Positions 1 to 6,281 of a stretch of 11,790 nt of DNA are shown in pieces (position 1 is the first letter of the stretch; each line of letters begins with the position of its first letter). Both the position numbers and the translations under genes were made by a program. The notes under the pieces were generated by a model. That model worked only from the letters and a program-made list of their open reading frames with translations. It made no database searches and had not been told where the DNA came from. This DNA is from Microbacteriaceae bacterium (GTDB lineage: Bacteria > Actinomycetota > Actinomycetes > Actinomycetales > Microbacteriaceae): assembly GCA_003454135.1 (NCBI GenBank), contig DMKW01000044.1:9580-21369 (forward strand). Direction: 5' to 3'.

Positions 1-1005
1 CACGCGATCGAGGCCAGGGTCTACGCGGAAGACCCGGAGCGCGGCTTTCTGCCGAGCACGGGGAACGTGCTCTCCCTGCACGAGGCGAACGGCAGCGGCG
101 TGCGGGTGGACAGTTCGCTCCTGCCCGGCCTCGACGTGTCTCCGGACTACGACCCGCTGCTCGCCAAAGTCATGGTGTGGGGCGAGGACCGGGCAACCGC
201 CATCGCGCTCCTCGATCGGTCGCTCGCCGCAACCACCGTGCTCGGGGTCGGCACGAATATCGAGTACCTGCGGCTGCTGCTCGCCGACCCGGACGTGCGG
301 GACGGGAGCCTCGACACCGGGCTTATCGATCGGCGGCTCGCCGAGCTCGCGTTCCGGCAGCCCGACGACGCGCTCTACGCGGCCGCGGCGCTGCTCGAGC
401 ACGCCGCGCGCTGGGATGCCGCCTCGGCGGGGCACGTGCCGGAGCCGTGGTCGAGGCCCAGCGGATGGAGGATCGGCGAGCCGCGCCCGAGCTGCTACAG
501 CTTCGCCGCGGCCGCCGGGTCATCCGTCGACGTGTCCGTCGTCGGACCGCCGAGCGACGCGACGGTCGCCCTCGAGCGGTCGTATCGGGCGCGGCTGTCG
601 ATCGCCGGCGACATCCTGTCCCTCGAACTCGACGGGACGCTGCAGTCGTTCCACTTCGCGCGGGACGGCCACACCGTGTGGCTCGGCCAGGCCGGCTTCT
701 CCCGTGCCGTGCGGCTGCGTGGCCGGGAGGAACAGCTCGTGGCCGCCGTCTCCGTCGACGGACCGCGCAGCCCGGACGTGCGCACCCCGATGCCGGGCAC
801 CGTCGTCGGGCTCGCCGTCGCGAGCGGCGACACCGTCGAAGAGGGGCAGACCATCCTCGTGGTGGAGGCCATGAAGATGGAACACCGCGTGACCGCCTCG
901 ATGAGCGGCACCGTCACGCTCACCGTCAGCCAGGGCGACGTGGTCAGATCCGACCAGGTCGTAGCCTCACTCCAGCCGCACGAGCACGAAGGAACACACC
1001 AATGA
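1..1005 (+). CDS. accA1: Acyl-CoA carboxylase biotin-carboxylase/BCCP subunit, AccA1-like (5' partial)
   Basis: Carboxylates the biotin carried on its own C-terminus so a partner beta subunit can carboxylate an acyl-CoA. The first base is already in frame, so the start lies before the window. About 334 C-terminal residues are present, roughly half of the usual 650-670. Residues 1-95 are the biotin-carboxylase C-terminal domain (HAIEARVYAEDP at the start, then YDPLLAKVMVWG). A poorly conserved linker or BT-type domain follows. The last 75 residues form the biotinyl domain with VVEAMKMEH; the biotin lysine codon is at 874-876. The stop overlaps the next ATG by four bases. By gene order it resembles mycobacterial AccA1, whose complex with AccD1 is reported as a 3-methylcrotonyl-CoA carboxylase. 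The substrate here is inferred from context; propionyl- or acetyl-CoA carboxylase remains possible because the beta subunit is out of view. Confidence 0.93.
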   Translation, partial: HAIEARVYAEDPERGFLPSTGNVLSLHEANGSGVRVDSSLLPGLDVSPDYDPLLAKVMVWGEDRATAIALLDRSLAATTVLGVGTNIEYLRLLLADPDVRDGSLDTGLIDRRLAELAFRQPDDALYAAAALLEHAARWDAASAGHVPEPWSRPSGWRIGEPRPSCYSFAAAAGSSVDVSVVGPPSDATVALERSYRARLSIAGDILSLELDGTLQSFHFARDGHTVWLGQAGFSRAVRLRGREEQLVAAVSVDGPRSPDVRTPMPGTVVGLAVASGDTVEEGQTILVVEAMKMEHRVTASMSGTVTLTVSQGDVVRSDQVVASLQPHEHEGTHQ

Positions 1006-2162
1006 ACACCGACCTTTCTCCCGAATACCAGGCGCTTAGCGACACTGTGCGCGACTTTGCCGACACGGTCGTCGCCCCCGTGGCGGCCAGGCACGACACC
1101 GAGCACAGCTTCCCGTACGAGGTCGTCTCCCAGATGGCGGATCTCGGGCTCTTCGGGCTGCCCTTCCCCAAGGAACTCGGCGGGCAGGGCAGCGACTACT
1201 TCGCCCTGTGCCTCGCGGTGGAGCAGCTCGGCCGCGTCGACCAGAGCGTGGCGGTGACGCTCGAGGCGGGGCTCGGCCTCGGGGCGATGCCCGTGTTCCG
1301 GTTCGGCACGCAGGAGCAGAAGGAGGAGTGGATCCCCCAACTCGCGAGCGGGCGGGTGCTCGCGGCCTTCGGACTCACCGAGGCGGACGCCGGATCCGAT
1401 GCCGCGGCGACCAAGACCACCGCCGAGCTGAGGGACGGCGAGTGGGTGATCAACGGCACGAAGCAGTTCATCACCAACTCGGGCACGGACATCACCCGGC
1501 TCGTCACGGTTACCGCGGTCACCGGGACGCGGGAGGGGAGAGACGGCGCACCGAGGAGTGAACTCTCTGCGATCCTCGTGCCGGTGCCCGCGGCGGGGTT
1601 CACGGCGGGGCCCTCGTACGACAAGGTGGGCTGGCACGCGTCCGACACGCATCCGCTCACCCTCGACGAGGTGCGAGTGCCCGAGGCGAACCTGCTCGGT
1701 GAGCGTGGTCGCGGCTTCGCCAACTTCGTCGAAACTCTCGACGCCGGACGCATCGCCGTCGCCGCGCTCGCGGTCGGAGCTGCCCAGGGCTGCCTCGACG
1801 AGGCGGCGCGCTACGCGGCGGAGCGCAACGTCTTCGGGCGGAGTATCGGCTCCAACCAGTCGATCGCGTTCATGATCGCGAGAATGCAGGCCCGCGTGCA
1901 CACCGCGAGGCTCGCCTACTACGATGCGGCGTCGAAGATGATCGCTGGCAAGCCGTTCAAAGTCGAGGCGTCGATCGCCAAGCTCGTGGGTGGGGAGGCG
2001 GCCATGGACAACGCGCGGGATGCCACCCAGATCTTCGGCGGCTACGGCTTCCTCAACGAATACAGGGTGGCCCGCCATTACCGCGATTCGAAGATCCTCG
2101 AGATCGGTGAGGGCACGAGCGAGGTGCAACTCATGGTGATCGCGCGTAGGTTCGGTTTCTAG
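1002..2162 (+). CDS. Acyl-CoA dehydrogenase (FadE19-like)
   Basis: FAD-dependent alpha,beta-desaturation of an acyl-CoA; cytosolic, passing electrons to electron-transfer flavoprotein. The 386 residues are the normal family length. The N-terminal helical domain ends near residue 120. The beta domain follows, with FGLTEADAGSDA (123-134) and FITNSG (156-161) contacting flavin and substrate. The C-terminal helices carry NVFGRSIGSNQSIAF (276-290), QIFGGYGF (343-350) and IGEGTSEVQ (368-376). Glu370 is in the classic catalytic-base position. At the helix position where isovaleryl-CoA dehydrogenases keep their own base, this protein reads LDAGR (246-250) with no Glu. The ATG at 1002 was chosen because GAAGGA (988-993) lies 8 bases upstream and the start overlaps the accA1 stop (ATGA). 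It acts just before the carboxylase if this is a leucine-type pathway. A short or branched-chain substrate is inferred, not shown. Confidence 0.95.
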   Translation: MNTDLSPEYQALSDTVRDFADTVVAPVAARHDTEHSFPYEVVSQMADLGLFGLPFPKELGGQGSDYFALCLAVEQLGRVDQSVAVTLEAGLGLGAMPVFRFGTQEQKEEWIPQLASGRVLAAFGLTEADAGSDAAATKTTAELRDGEWVINGTKQFITNSGTDITRLVTVTAVTGTREGRDGAPRSELSAILVPVPAAGFTAGPSYDKVGWHASDTHPLTLDEVRVPEANLLGERGRGFANFVETLDAGRIAVAALAVGAAQGCLDEAARYAAERNVFGRSIGSNQSIAFMIARMQARVHTARLAYYDAASKMIAGKPFKVEASIAKLVGGEAAMDNARDATQIFGGYGFLNEYRVARHYRDSKILEIGEGTSEVQLMVIARRFGF

Positions 2163-2181
2163 ACGCGAGGGAGGCACGGTC

Positions 2182-2682
2182 ATGGCGGACGACGGCGAGG
2201 GCGAACCGCGACGGGTTGTCGAGCAGCGCGGCCTCTACTTCGAGGAGTTCGAGCTGGATGTCGTGTACCGTCACAGCCCCGGGCGCACCGTGACCGAGGC
2301 GGACAACGTCTTCTTCACGACCCTCACGATGAACACCCAGGCCCTCCACCTCGACGCGGCGTGGGCGGCGACGCAACCGTTCGGCGAACGGCTCGTCAAC
2401 TCGATGCTCACGCTCGCGACGATCGTGGGCGCGTCGGTCACCCAGCTGACCCAGGGCACGATCGTGGCGAACCTCGGCTTCGGCGAGGTCACGTTCCCGC
2501 ATCCGCTGCTGCACGGCGACACCCTGTACTCGGAGACCGTCGTGCAGGCAAAACGGCTCTCGGCATCCCGCCCGGGACAGGGCATCGTCACGCTCGCGCA
2601 CACGGGCCGCAACCAGCACGGCGTGATCGTCGCGACGGCGTTGCGCTCGGTGCTCGTGTGGTGCCGGGAGGCCTCGCGATGA
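2182..2682 (+). CDS. MaoC-fold enoyl-CoA hydratase (Rv2499c-like)
   Basis: Predicted hydration of an unsaturated acyl-CoA in the same pathway as its neighbours. The protein has 166 residues with a single hot-dog domain, the usual size for the MaoC-like family. Residues 38-58 cover the active-site strand and helix: TEADNVFF then TMNTQALHLD, with His56 in the catalytic-histidine place. The common R-hydratase motif D-x-N-P-x-H reads N51-T-Q-A-L-H56 here, so the usual catalytic Asp is Asn. The start is supported by GAGGGAGG (2167-2174), 7 bases before ATG, and 19 bases separate it from the dehydrogenase stop. Its place between a FadE19-type dehydrogenase and a CitE-type lyase matches M. tuberculosis Rv2499c, linked to methylglutaconyl-/itaconyl-CoA hydration. 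That substrate is inferred from synteny. The stop overlaps the next start by ATGA. Confidence 0.88.
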   Translation: MADDGEGEPRRVVEQRGLYFEEFELDVVYRHSPGRTVTEADNVFFTTLTMNTQALHLDAAWAATQPFGERLVNSMLTLATIVGASVTQLTQGTIVANLGFGEVTFPHPLLHGDTLYSETVVQAKRLSASRPGQGIVTLAHTGRNQHGVIVATALRSVLVWCREASR

Positions 2683-3512
2683 CCTTCGCGATGGGGCCGG
2701 CGCTGCTCTTCTGCCCGGCCGACCGGCCAGACCGGTTTGCGAAGGCGCTGGAGCGGGCGGATGCTGTGATCCTCGACCTCGAAGACGCGGTGGCGCCGCA
2801 AAACCGGGCGGCGGCCCGGGACGCCCTGATCGCGACACCGCTCGACCCCGACCGCACGATCGTGCGGATCAACCCCGCCGACTCGAGCGACCTCGTGCTC
2901 GATCTCGAGGCGCTCGAGCTCACCGCCTATCGAACGGTCATGCTCGCCAAGGCGCGCAGTGTGCGCGACCTCGACGATCTCGCGGGGCTCGAGGTGATCG
3001 CCCTGTGCGAGACGGCGGCCGGAGTGCTCGCCGCACCGGCGCTCGCCGCAGCGCCGAGCGTCGTCGCCCTCATGTGGGGCGCGGAAGACCTGCTCGCCTC
3101 GCTCGGAGGCTCCTCGAGCCGTCGGGCCGACGGGAACTACCGCGATGTCGCTCGCCACGCGCGCTCGGCGACGCTGCTCGCGGCCGCGGCAGCCGGCGTT
3201 GCCGCGATCGACGCCGTCTTTCTCGACCTGCCGGACCTCGGCGGACTCGCGGTGGAAGCGAGGGACGCCGTGGAAAGCGGATTCGCGGCGACGGCGTGCG
3301 TTCACCCGAGCCAGGCGGCCGTGATCCGCGACGCGTACCGGCCCGACGTCGAGCAGCTCTCGAAGGCGCGTCGGCTGCTCGCGGCCGCCGAGCGCGAAGA
3401 CGGCGTGTTCCGTTTCGACGGGCAGATGGTGGATGGCCCGGTGCTCGACCAGGCGAGACGGCTCGTGCGGCGCGCGGGCGGCTGGGGATCGGGCCCACGG
3501 GACCCCGGATAA
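2679..3512 (+). CDS. citE: CitE-type beta-hydroxyacyl-CoA lyase (HpcH/HpaI superfamily)
   Basis: Mg-dependent retro-Claisen cleavage of a beta-hydroxyacyl-CoA thioester. The 277 residues form a TIM barrel of normal CitE-like length. Visible motifs are a start near ALLFCPADRPDRF (8-20), DLEDAV (33-38), the CoA/carboxylate-binding Arg64 in VRIN, metal ligands Glu111 in CETAAG and Asp137 in WGAEDL, and CVHPSQ (207-212). GGGAGG (2666-2671) sits 7 bases before ATG, which overlaps the hydratase stop. There are no citrate-lyase alpha or gamma genes beside it, so a true citrate lyase beta role is unlikely. The mycobacterial counterpart Rv2498c is reported to cleave (R)-HMG-CoA and citramalyl-CoA in leucine and itaconate catabolism. 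The same role is inferred here from gene order. It is the last gene before a hairpin terminator. Confidence 0.9.
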   Translation: MTFAMGPALLFCPADRPDRFAKALERADAVILDLEDAVAPQNRAAARDALIATPLDPDRTIVRINPADSSDLVLDLEALELTAYRTVMLAKARSVRDLDDLAGLEVIALCETAAGVLAAPALAAAPSVVALMWGAEDLLASLGGSSSRRADGNYRDVARHARSATLLAAAAAGVAAIDAVFLDLPDLGGLAVEARDAVESGFAATACVHPSQAAVIRDAYRPDVEQLSKARRLLAAAEREDGVFRFDGQMVDGPVLDQARRLVRRAGGWGSGPRDPG

Positions 3513-3519
3513 TTTTGGC

Positions 3520-3556
3520 GAAGGGCCGCCTCGTGATCACCCACTGGCGGCCCTTC
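3520..3556 (+). terminator. Hairpin terminator after the CoA operon
   Basis: A perfect 11-bp inverted repeat (GAAGGGCCGCC, 3520-3530, with GGCGGCCCTTC, 3546-3556) encloses a 15-base loop and starts 8 bases after the lyase stop codon. The stem is very GC-rich but only a weak T-containing stretch follows, as is common for actinobacterial terminators. The stem would form equally well in a - strand transcript. Confidence 0.7.
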
Positions 3557-3880
3557 TGTCGCCCGTTTAGAGTCGCCGCGAGACTGTGACGGAACCTCCA
3601 CACGCTGTGGGTGGTGGCTCCTCGGATGCCTCCGGCATCCCCACGTTTCGAACCTAGACACCACGCCCGTGCTGCGCCAGCGGACTCGCCTACTACCCGG
3701 CTGCTGCCAAGCGTCCTCACAGGGGGGCCGTTCGGTCTCGTGCATGATAACGATTCGGGCACTTAACCAACAATTCACCCGAGCATCCACGGTTTGTCGC
3801 ACGGCTCATCTATGGTCGAAATCAGACGGCGGGTTACCCGAATTCACCGGCCGTCGATAGTAAACACCGGGGGGGTGGAA
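3557..3880. other. Structured non-coding stretch upstream of the aldo/keto reductase
   Basis: No convincing coding frame covers these 324 bases. It holds several inverted repeats: CCACA-CGC-TGTGG (3598-3610); GGATGCC-TCC-GGCATCC (3624-3640) lying inside a GTGGTG/CACCAC pairing (3611-3616 with 3659-3664); GCTG-CGC-CAGC (3671-3681); and GACGGC/GCCGTC (3825-3830 with 3850-3855) enclosing the palindrome CGGGTTACCCG (3830-3840). The part from about 3740 to 3865 is clearly richer in A+T than the genes, as expected for a promoter region. I could not place a convincing -35/-10 pair. I compared it by eye with tmRNA, RNase P RNA, SRP RNA and common riboswitches and found no match. Confidence 0.5.
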
Positions 3881-4882
3881 ATGACACAGGTATTGCCTGA
3901 CACAGGGAAGACGTCAGAGAGCGCATCTGACTTGGGAGACACCCAGCCGATGGCTCTCACACGCGTGCGCCGTCGGCTCGGCCAGTCCGATCTCCGCGTG
4001 TTCCCCCTCGCGATCGGTGGCAACGTCTTCGGTTGGAAGGCCGACACGGAGGCAACCACCGGAATCCTCGACGCCTACCTCGAACACGGCGGCAATTTCA
4101 TCGACACGGCGGATTCGTATGCCGGCGGTCGCAGCGAGATCATGATCGGCAATTGGATGCGCGAGCGTCGCAACCGGGCCGAAATCGTCGTCGGAACCAA
4201 GATTGGCAAAAGCGCGGACAACCCCGGCCTCGCCGCCGACGCGGTTCGCCGCGCCGTGGACGCGTCGCTCGAACGGCTCGGCACCGACTACATCGACCTG
4301 TTGTACCTGCACATCGACGACCACACCGTCGACTTCGAGGAGACCCTGCTCGCCGTCGACGACCTGGTGCGGGCCGGCAAGGTGCGGTACTCCGGTGCCT
4401 CCGACCACTCGGGCAACCGATTGATCGAGGCGCGGGTCATCGCGGCCCAACTCGGCGTGACGCCGATGGTCGCGCTGCAAAACCACTACAACCTCATGCA
4501 CCGCAAAGAGTTCGAGGGAGATCTCGCGAGCGTTGCACGCCAGCAGCGCCTCGGCGTGATGCCCCGTTTCGCGCTCGCGAGTGGTTTTCTCACCGGCAAG
4601 TACCGCACGAAGGCCGATCTCGGGCGAAATATCCGAGGCAAGGAGTCTGCGCAGTACCTCAACAAGCGTGGCTTGCGCGTGCTTGCAACCCTCGACCAGG
4701 TGGCGTGGGAACAGCGAGTCAGCGTCGCTGCGATCGCGATCGCGTGGCTCCTGACCAAGCCGAACATCGTGGCGCCCGTCGCGAGCGCAACCTCCGCCGA
4801 CCAGGTGCGCGACCTCGTCGCGGCCGCTCACGTTCAATTGAGCCGCCACCAGGTGGCCGAACTCGATCGCGCGTCCGACTGA
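3881..4882 (+). CDS. Aldo/keto reductase (oxidoreductase family, potassium-channel-beta-like group)
   Basis: NADPH-dependent carbonyl reductase with a TIM barrel; the natural substrate is unknown. It has 333 residues from the ATG at 3881. The catalytic tetrad is visible: Asp75 and Tyr80 in FIDTADSYAGG, Lys107 in GTKIG and His144 in YLHIDD. QNHYNLMHR (about 221-229) and the C-terminal PVASATSADQ region, which contacts cofactor phosphate, are also typical. The barrel begins near residue 33 (LGQSDLRVFPLAIGG), so the first 24 residues look like a disordered extension. The 3881 start follows GGGGGTGG; an alternative ATG at 3950, with GGGAGA 10 bases upstream, would give 310 residues, closer to the family norm. 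The gene stands alone between a structured intergenic region and a convergent membrane gene. It could reduce aldehydes or act in detoxification; nothing local decides this. Confidence 0.9.
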   Translation: MTQVLPDTGKTSESASDLGDTQPMALTRVRRRLGQSDLRVFPLAIGGNVFGWKADTEATTGILDAYLEHGGNFIDTADSYAGGRSEIMIGNWMRERRNRAEIVVGTKIGKSADNPGLAADAVRRAVDASLERLGTDYIDLLYLHIDDHTVDFEETLLAVDDLVRAGKVRYSGASDHSGNRLIEARVIAAQLGVTPMVALQNHYNLMHRKEFEGDLASVARQQRLGVMPRFALASGFLTGKYRTKADLGRNIRGKESAQYLNKRGLRVLATLDQVAWEQRVSVAAIAIAWLLTKPNIVAPVASATSADQVRDLVAAAHVQLSRHQVAELDRASD

Positions 4883-4900
4883 CCGAATCGCCGGCTGGCC

Positions 4901-4918
4901 GGCTCGGTTAGCCGAGCC
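4901..4918. terminator. Convergent hairpin between aldo/keto reductase and membrane gene
   Basis: GGCTCGG-TTAG-CCGAGCC is a perfect 7-bp stem with a 4-base loop. It lies 18 bases after the reductase stop and contains the stop codon of the opposing membrane gene (4908-4910). Its place between two convergent genes suggests a shared terminator, but no T-run follows on either strand. Confidence 0.45.
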
Positions 4919-5252
4919 CGGGAATATGCAACCAGCCGGCCGCGATCAACACCACGACCGAGTTGAGGAGCAGCGCGATGAATGTCGCCGTGGACGAACC
5001 GCGCCGACGCTTGCCGGGAAGCACGGCCAGCGCGATGAGCACGACCTCCAGGATGAGGGCGAACAGGAAGGTCGTGAACGGAGCCGGCAGCGCAACGAAC
5101 ACCGACAGCAGCATGAGGGCGGCGAAAACGAGTTCGGCGACCGCGAGGATCGAGTTGCCGCGCTTGCCCTGCAGCCGCACGATCCCGTCGTAGATCGCGA
5201 GAGCCGCGGCGAGAATCGTGATGATCAGTAGCCAGGTGAGCGTGACGGTCAT
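4908..5252 (-). CDS. Small four-helix membrane protein, function unknown
   Basis: I do not recognise a named family. The 114 residues hold four hydrophobic segments, roughly residues 3-25, 34-56, 58-79 and 88-110, joined by short loops. Two of the loops are basic (RLQGKRG between helices 1 and 2, PGKRRRG between helices 3 and 4), which would put them and both termini in the cytoplasm. The ATG at 5252 was preferred over the in-frame GTG at 5270 because GAGAGGA lies 5 bases before it. It is the next gene after the TetR regulator on the same strand, with 96 bases between them that hold their own -10-like box and palindrome. It may therefore be a target of that regulator, an inference from position only. 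No catalytic residues are visible, so a structural or small-transporter role cannot be separated. Confidence 0.75.
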   Translation of the reverse strand: MTVTLTWLLIITILAAALAIYDGIVRLQGKRGNSILAVAELVFAALMLLSVFVALPAPFTTFLFALILEVVLIALAVLPGKRRRGSSTATFIALLLNSVVVLIAAGWLHIPGLG

Positions 5253-5284
5253 GGGGGTCCTCTCGGGCACTGCCGATCACCGAA

Positions 5285-5298
5285 GTGGCGATCGCCAC
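5285..5298. repeat. Perfect 14-bp palindrome, possible operator
   Basis: GTGGCGATCGCCAC is fully palindromic. It lies between the TetR gene and the membrane gene, just downstream of the -10-like box at 5302-5307 and across the predicted transcription start. That is where a repressor site is often found. Whether the TetR protein binds it is inference. Confidence 0.4.
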
Positions 5299-5301
5299 CC
5301 C

Positions 5302-5307
5302 AGACTA
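5302..5307 (-). promoter_or_regulatory. -10-like box for the small membrane gene
   Basis: On the - strand the hexamer reads TAGTCT (TANNNT). It would start transcription near 5295 and give a leader of about 40 bases containing the GAGAGGA ribosome site. No clear -35 element was found. Confidence 0.35.
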
Positions 5308-5348
5308 ACGAAGGCCGAATGCCGGCGGCGCGTCGCTCTACCGATTGG

Positions 5349-5975
5349 TCAGCGGTGGCTGTCGGCGAGGATGCGCTCGGCGATCCTCTGCAGGGCCGTC
5401 ACCGCGGCGATTGAGTCGCCGACGTAGCCGCCCATCATCGCCCCGTCGCGAGCGAGTATGAACTCGTCGCCCGCATCGCCGGGGAGGGGATGACCGGCCC
5501 CCTTGAAGAGATCGGCCACTATGCCCGCGTACCAGTCTCGGTGCACGAGCACGAGTTCGCGCACGGGGTGCCGCACGTCGGTGAATTCGATCGCCGCGTT
5601 GATGAAGGGGCAGCCGCGGAACCCGGGCGACTCGATCGTGGAGACGATCCGGTCCACGAGGGCCCGGATGGCGTCTTCTGAGCTCTCGTTCGCCGCGAGG
5701 AGGTCGTTCACGAAGGCGACGAAGTGCTCGTGGCGCCCGGTGATGTAGTCCAGAATGAGGCGGTCTTTCGAGCCGTAGTGCTTGTAGAACGTGGCCTTCG
5801 TGACGCCGGACTCGCTGATTAGCCGGTCGATGCCGACGCTGCGGATGCCCTCGTCGTAGAAGAGGCGATCGGCCGTCTCGAGGATGCGGATTTTCGCGGG
5901 AGCGGGTGGGAGTACCCGGTGGGGCGCAGAATCCCGGGCACGCTGGCCGATCGGATCAGTTTCAACAATCGGCAC
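5349..5975 (-). CDS. TetR-family transcriptional regulator
   Basis: DNA-binding repressor-type protein of 208 residues, normal for the family. Residues 28-73 form the N-terminal DNA-binding domain: KIRILETADRLFYDEGI, then the helix-turn-helix IDRLISESGVTKATFYKHYG (49-68), with the characteristic TxxTFYxHF-like recognition helix. The ligand domain starts near residue 80 and contains FRGCPFINAAIEF (119-131), typical of the YcdC/AcrR-like C-terminal group. The GTG at 5975 was chosen because AAGGGAG (5983-5989) lies 7 bases upstream. A TTG at 6014 would add 13 residues without a ribosome site. About 27 residues precede the DNA-binding domain, slightly longer than usual. The likely targets are itself (the 21-bp inverted repeat at 6063-6083) and the downstream membrane gene; both are inferred. 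The ligand is unknown. Confidence 0.9.
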   Translation of the reverse strand: MPIVETDPIGQRARDSAPHRVLPPAPAKIRILETADRLFYDEGIRSVGIDRLISESGVTKATFYKHYGSKDRLILDYITGRHEHFVAFVNDLLAANESSEDAIRALVDRIVSTIESPGFRGCPFINAAIEFTDVRHPVRELVLVHRDWYAGIVADLFKGAGHPLPGDAGDEFILARDGAMMGGYVGDSIAAVTALQRIAERILADSHR

Positions 5976-6029
5976 AGCGTGGCTCCCTTGGGCTATTCGG
6001 CTAGGTGTCCTCAAGCCGTTCGGCAGCTG

Positions 6030-6059
6030 GCCGGACCTCGGGGATTGTCCGGCGTTTTT
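6030..6059 (+). terminator. Terminator-like hairpin upstream of the TetR gene (+ strand)
   Basis: GCCGGAC (6030-6036) pairs with GTCCGGC (6047-6053) over a 10-base loop, followed by G and five T residues. It reads as an intrinsic terminator for a + strand transcript, but the only gene on its upstream side lies on the - strand. It would end antisense transcription from within the TetR gene. Confidence 0.5.
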
Positions 6060-6062
6060 GCC

Positions 6063-6083
6063 CCGCGAGCATTGTGCTCGCGG
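6063..6083. repeat. Perfect 8-5-8 inverted repeat, possible TetR operator
   Basis: CCGCGAGC-ATTGT-GCTCGCGG spans 21 bases, a size typical for TetR-family operators. It lies 88 bases upstream of the TetR start, in the intergenic region shared with the + strand. It could instead be a stem in a + strand RNA. No second copy was noticed elsewhere in the window. Confidence 0.45.
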
Positions 6084-6091
6084 TATTCGAT

Positions 6092-6163
6092 ATGGTTCGC
6101 TTCACCTCGAGTGGAGAAGCTTCAGAAGAACCTCGGGCGGTTCACCTGATGCCTGAACACTAA
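6092..6163 (+). other. 23-codon ORF followed by a terminator (possible leader peptide or part of an sRNA)
   Basis: The frame begins at ATG 6092 and stops at TAA 6161-6163, encoding MVRFTSSGEASEEPRAVHLM and three more residues. No ribosome site precedes it. It is notable only because a strong intrinsic terminator starts 9 bases after its stop. The peptide has no run of one amino acid as in classic attenuators. Translation is unproven and chance is a real alternative. Confidence 0.15.
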
Positions 6164-6172
6164 CACATTAGG

Positions 6173-6203
6173 GAGGACAGACAACTCGGTTTGTCCTCTT
6201 TTT
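6173..6203 (+). terminator. Strong intrinsic terminator 85 bases before the M16 gene
   Basis: GAGGACAGAC (6173-6182) pairs with GTTTGTCCTC (6189-6198) over a 6-base loop, giving a 10-bp stem with one G-U pair, followed directly by TTTTT (6199-6203). This is the most canonical terminator in the window. It must serve a + strand transcript that starts upstream, and no recognised + gene exists there. Confidence 0.8.
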
Positions 6204-6275
6204 ATGCCCAATGATGTACCCCAATTTGGGGGGCTCGGTGCCGACGGTCGAGCCCTCGCGCCCGCGCGCGTGACG

Positions 6276-6281
6276 TAGGCT
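6276..6281 (+). promoter_or_regulatory. -10-like box of a probable leaderless promoter for the M16 peptidase
   Basis: TAGGCT ends 7 bases before the ATG at 6289, the distance expected between a -10 box and a transcription start. No Shine-Dalgarno is visible, which fits a leaderless mRNA. No -35 match is clear. Confidence 0.5.

Noticed and set aside
495..2183. Long - strand open frame opposite accA1 and the dehydrogenase
   Set aside because: A typical high-GC antisense shadow: rich in Arg, Glu and Val, no domain, and opposite two unmistakable genes.
2679..3512. Citrate lyase beta subunit role for the CitE-type gene
   Set aside because: No citrate lyase alpha, gamma or accessory genes are adjacent, and the CoA-degradation context points to a stand-alone acyl-CoA lyase.
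3641..3665. GGTTCGAAAC on the - strand, resembling a tRNA T-loop
   Set aside because: The flanking five bases on either side do not pair, and no acceptor or anticodon stem is found around it.
3302..3802. 166-codon open frame on the - strand across the lyase 3' end and the intergenic region
   Set aside because: It overlaps a clear gene, crosses the terminator hairpin, has no recognisable domain and no ribosome site; composition is that of a shadow frame.
5884..6156. Open frames of 90 and 76 codons on the + strand, antisense to the TetR gene start
   Set aside because: Both lie mostly opposite the conserved TetR N-terminus, pass through the hairpin at 6030-6059 and show no family features.
6204..6278. 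24-codon ORF starting at ATG 6204, just after the terminator
   Set aside because: Its only purine-rich site is buried in the terminator stem, the peptide is low-complexity and it stops before the M16 gene in another frame.
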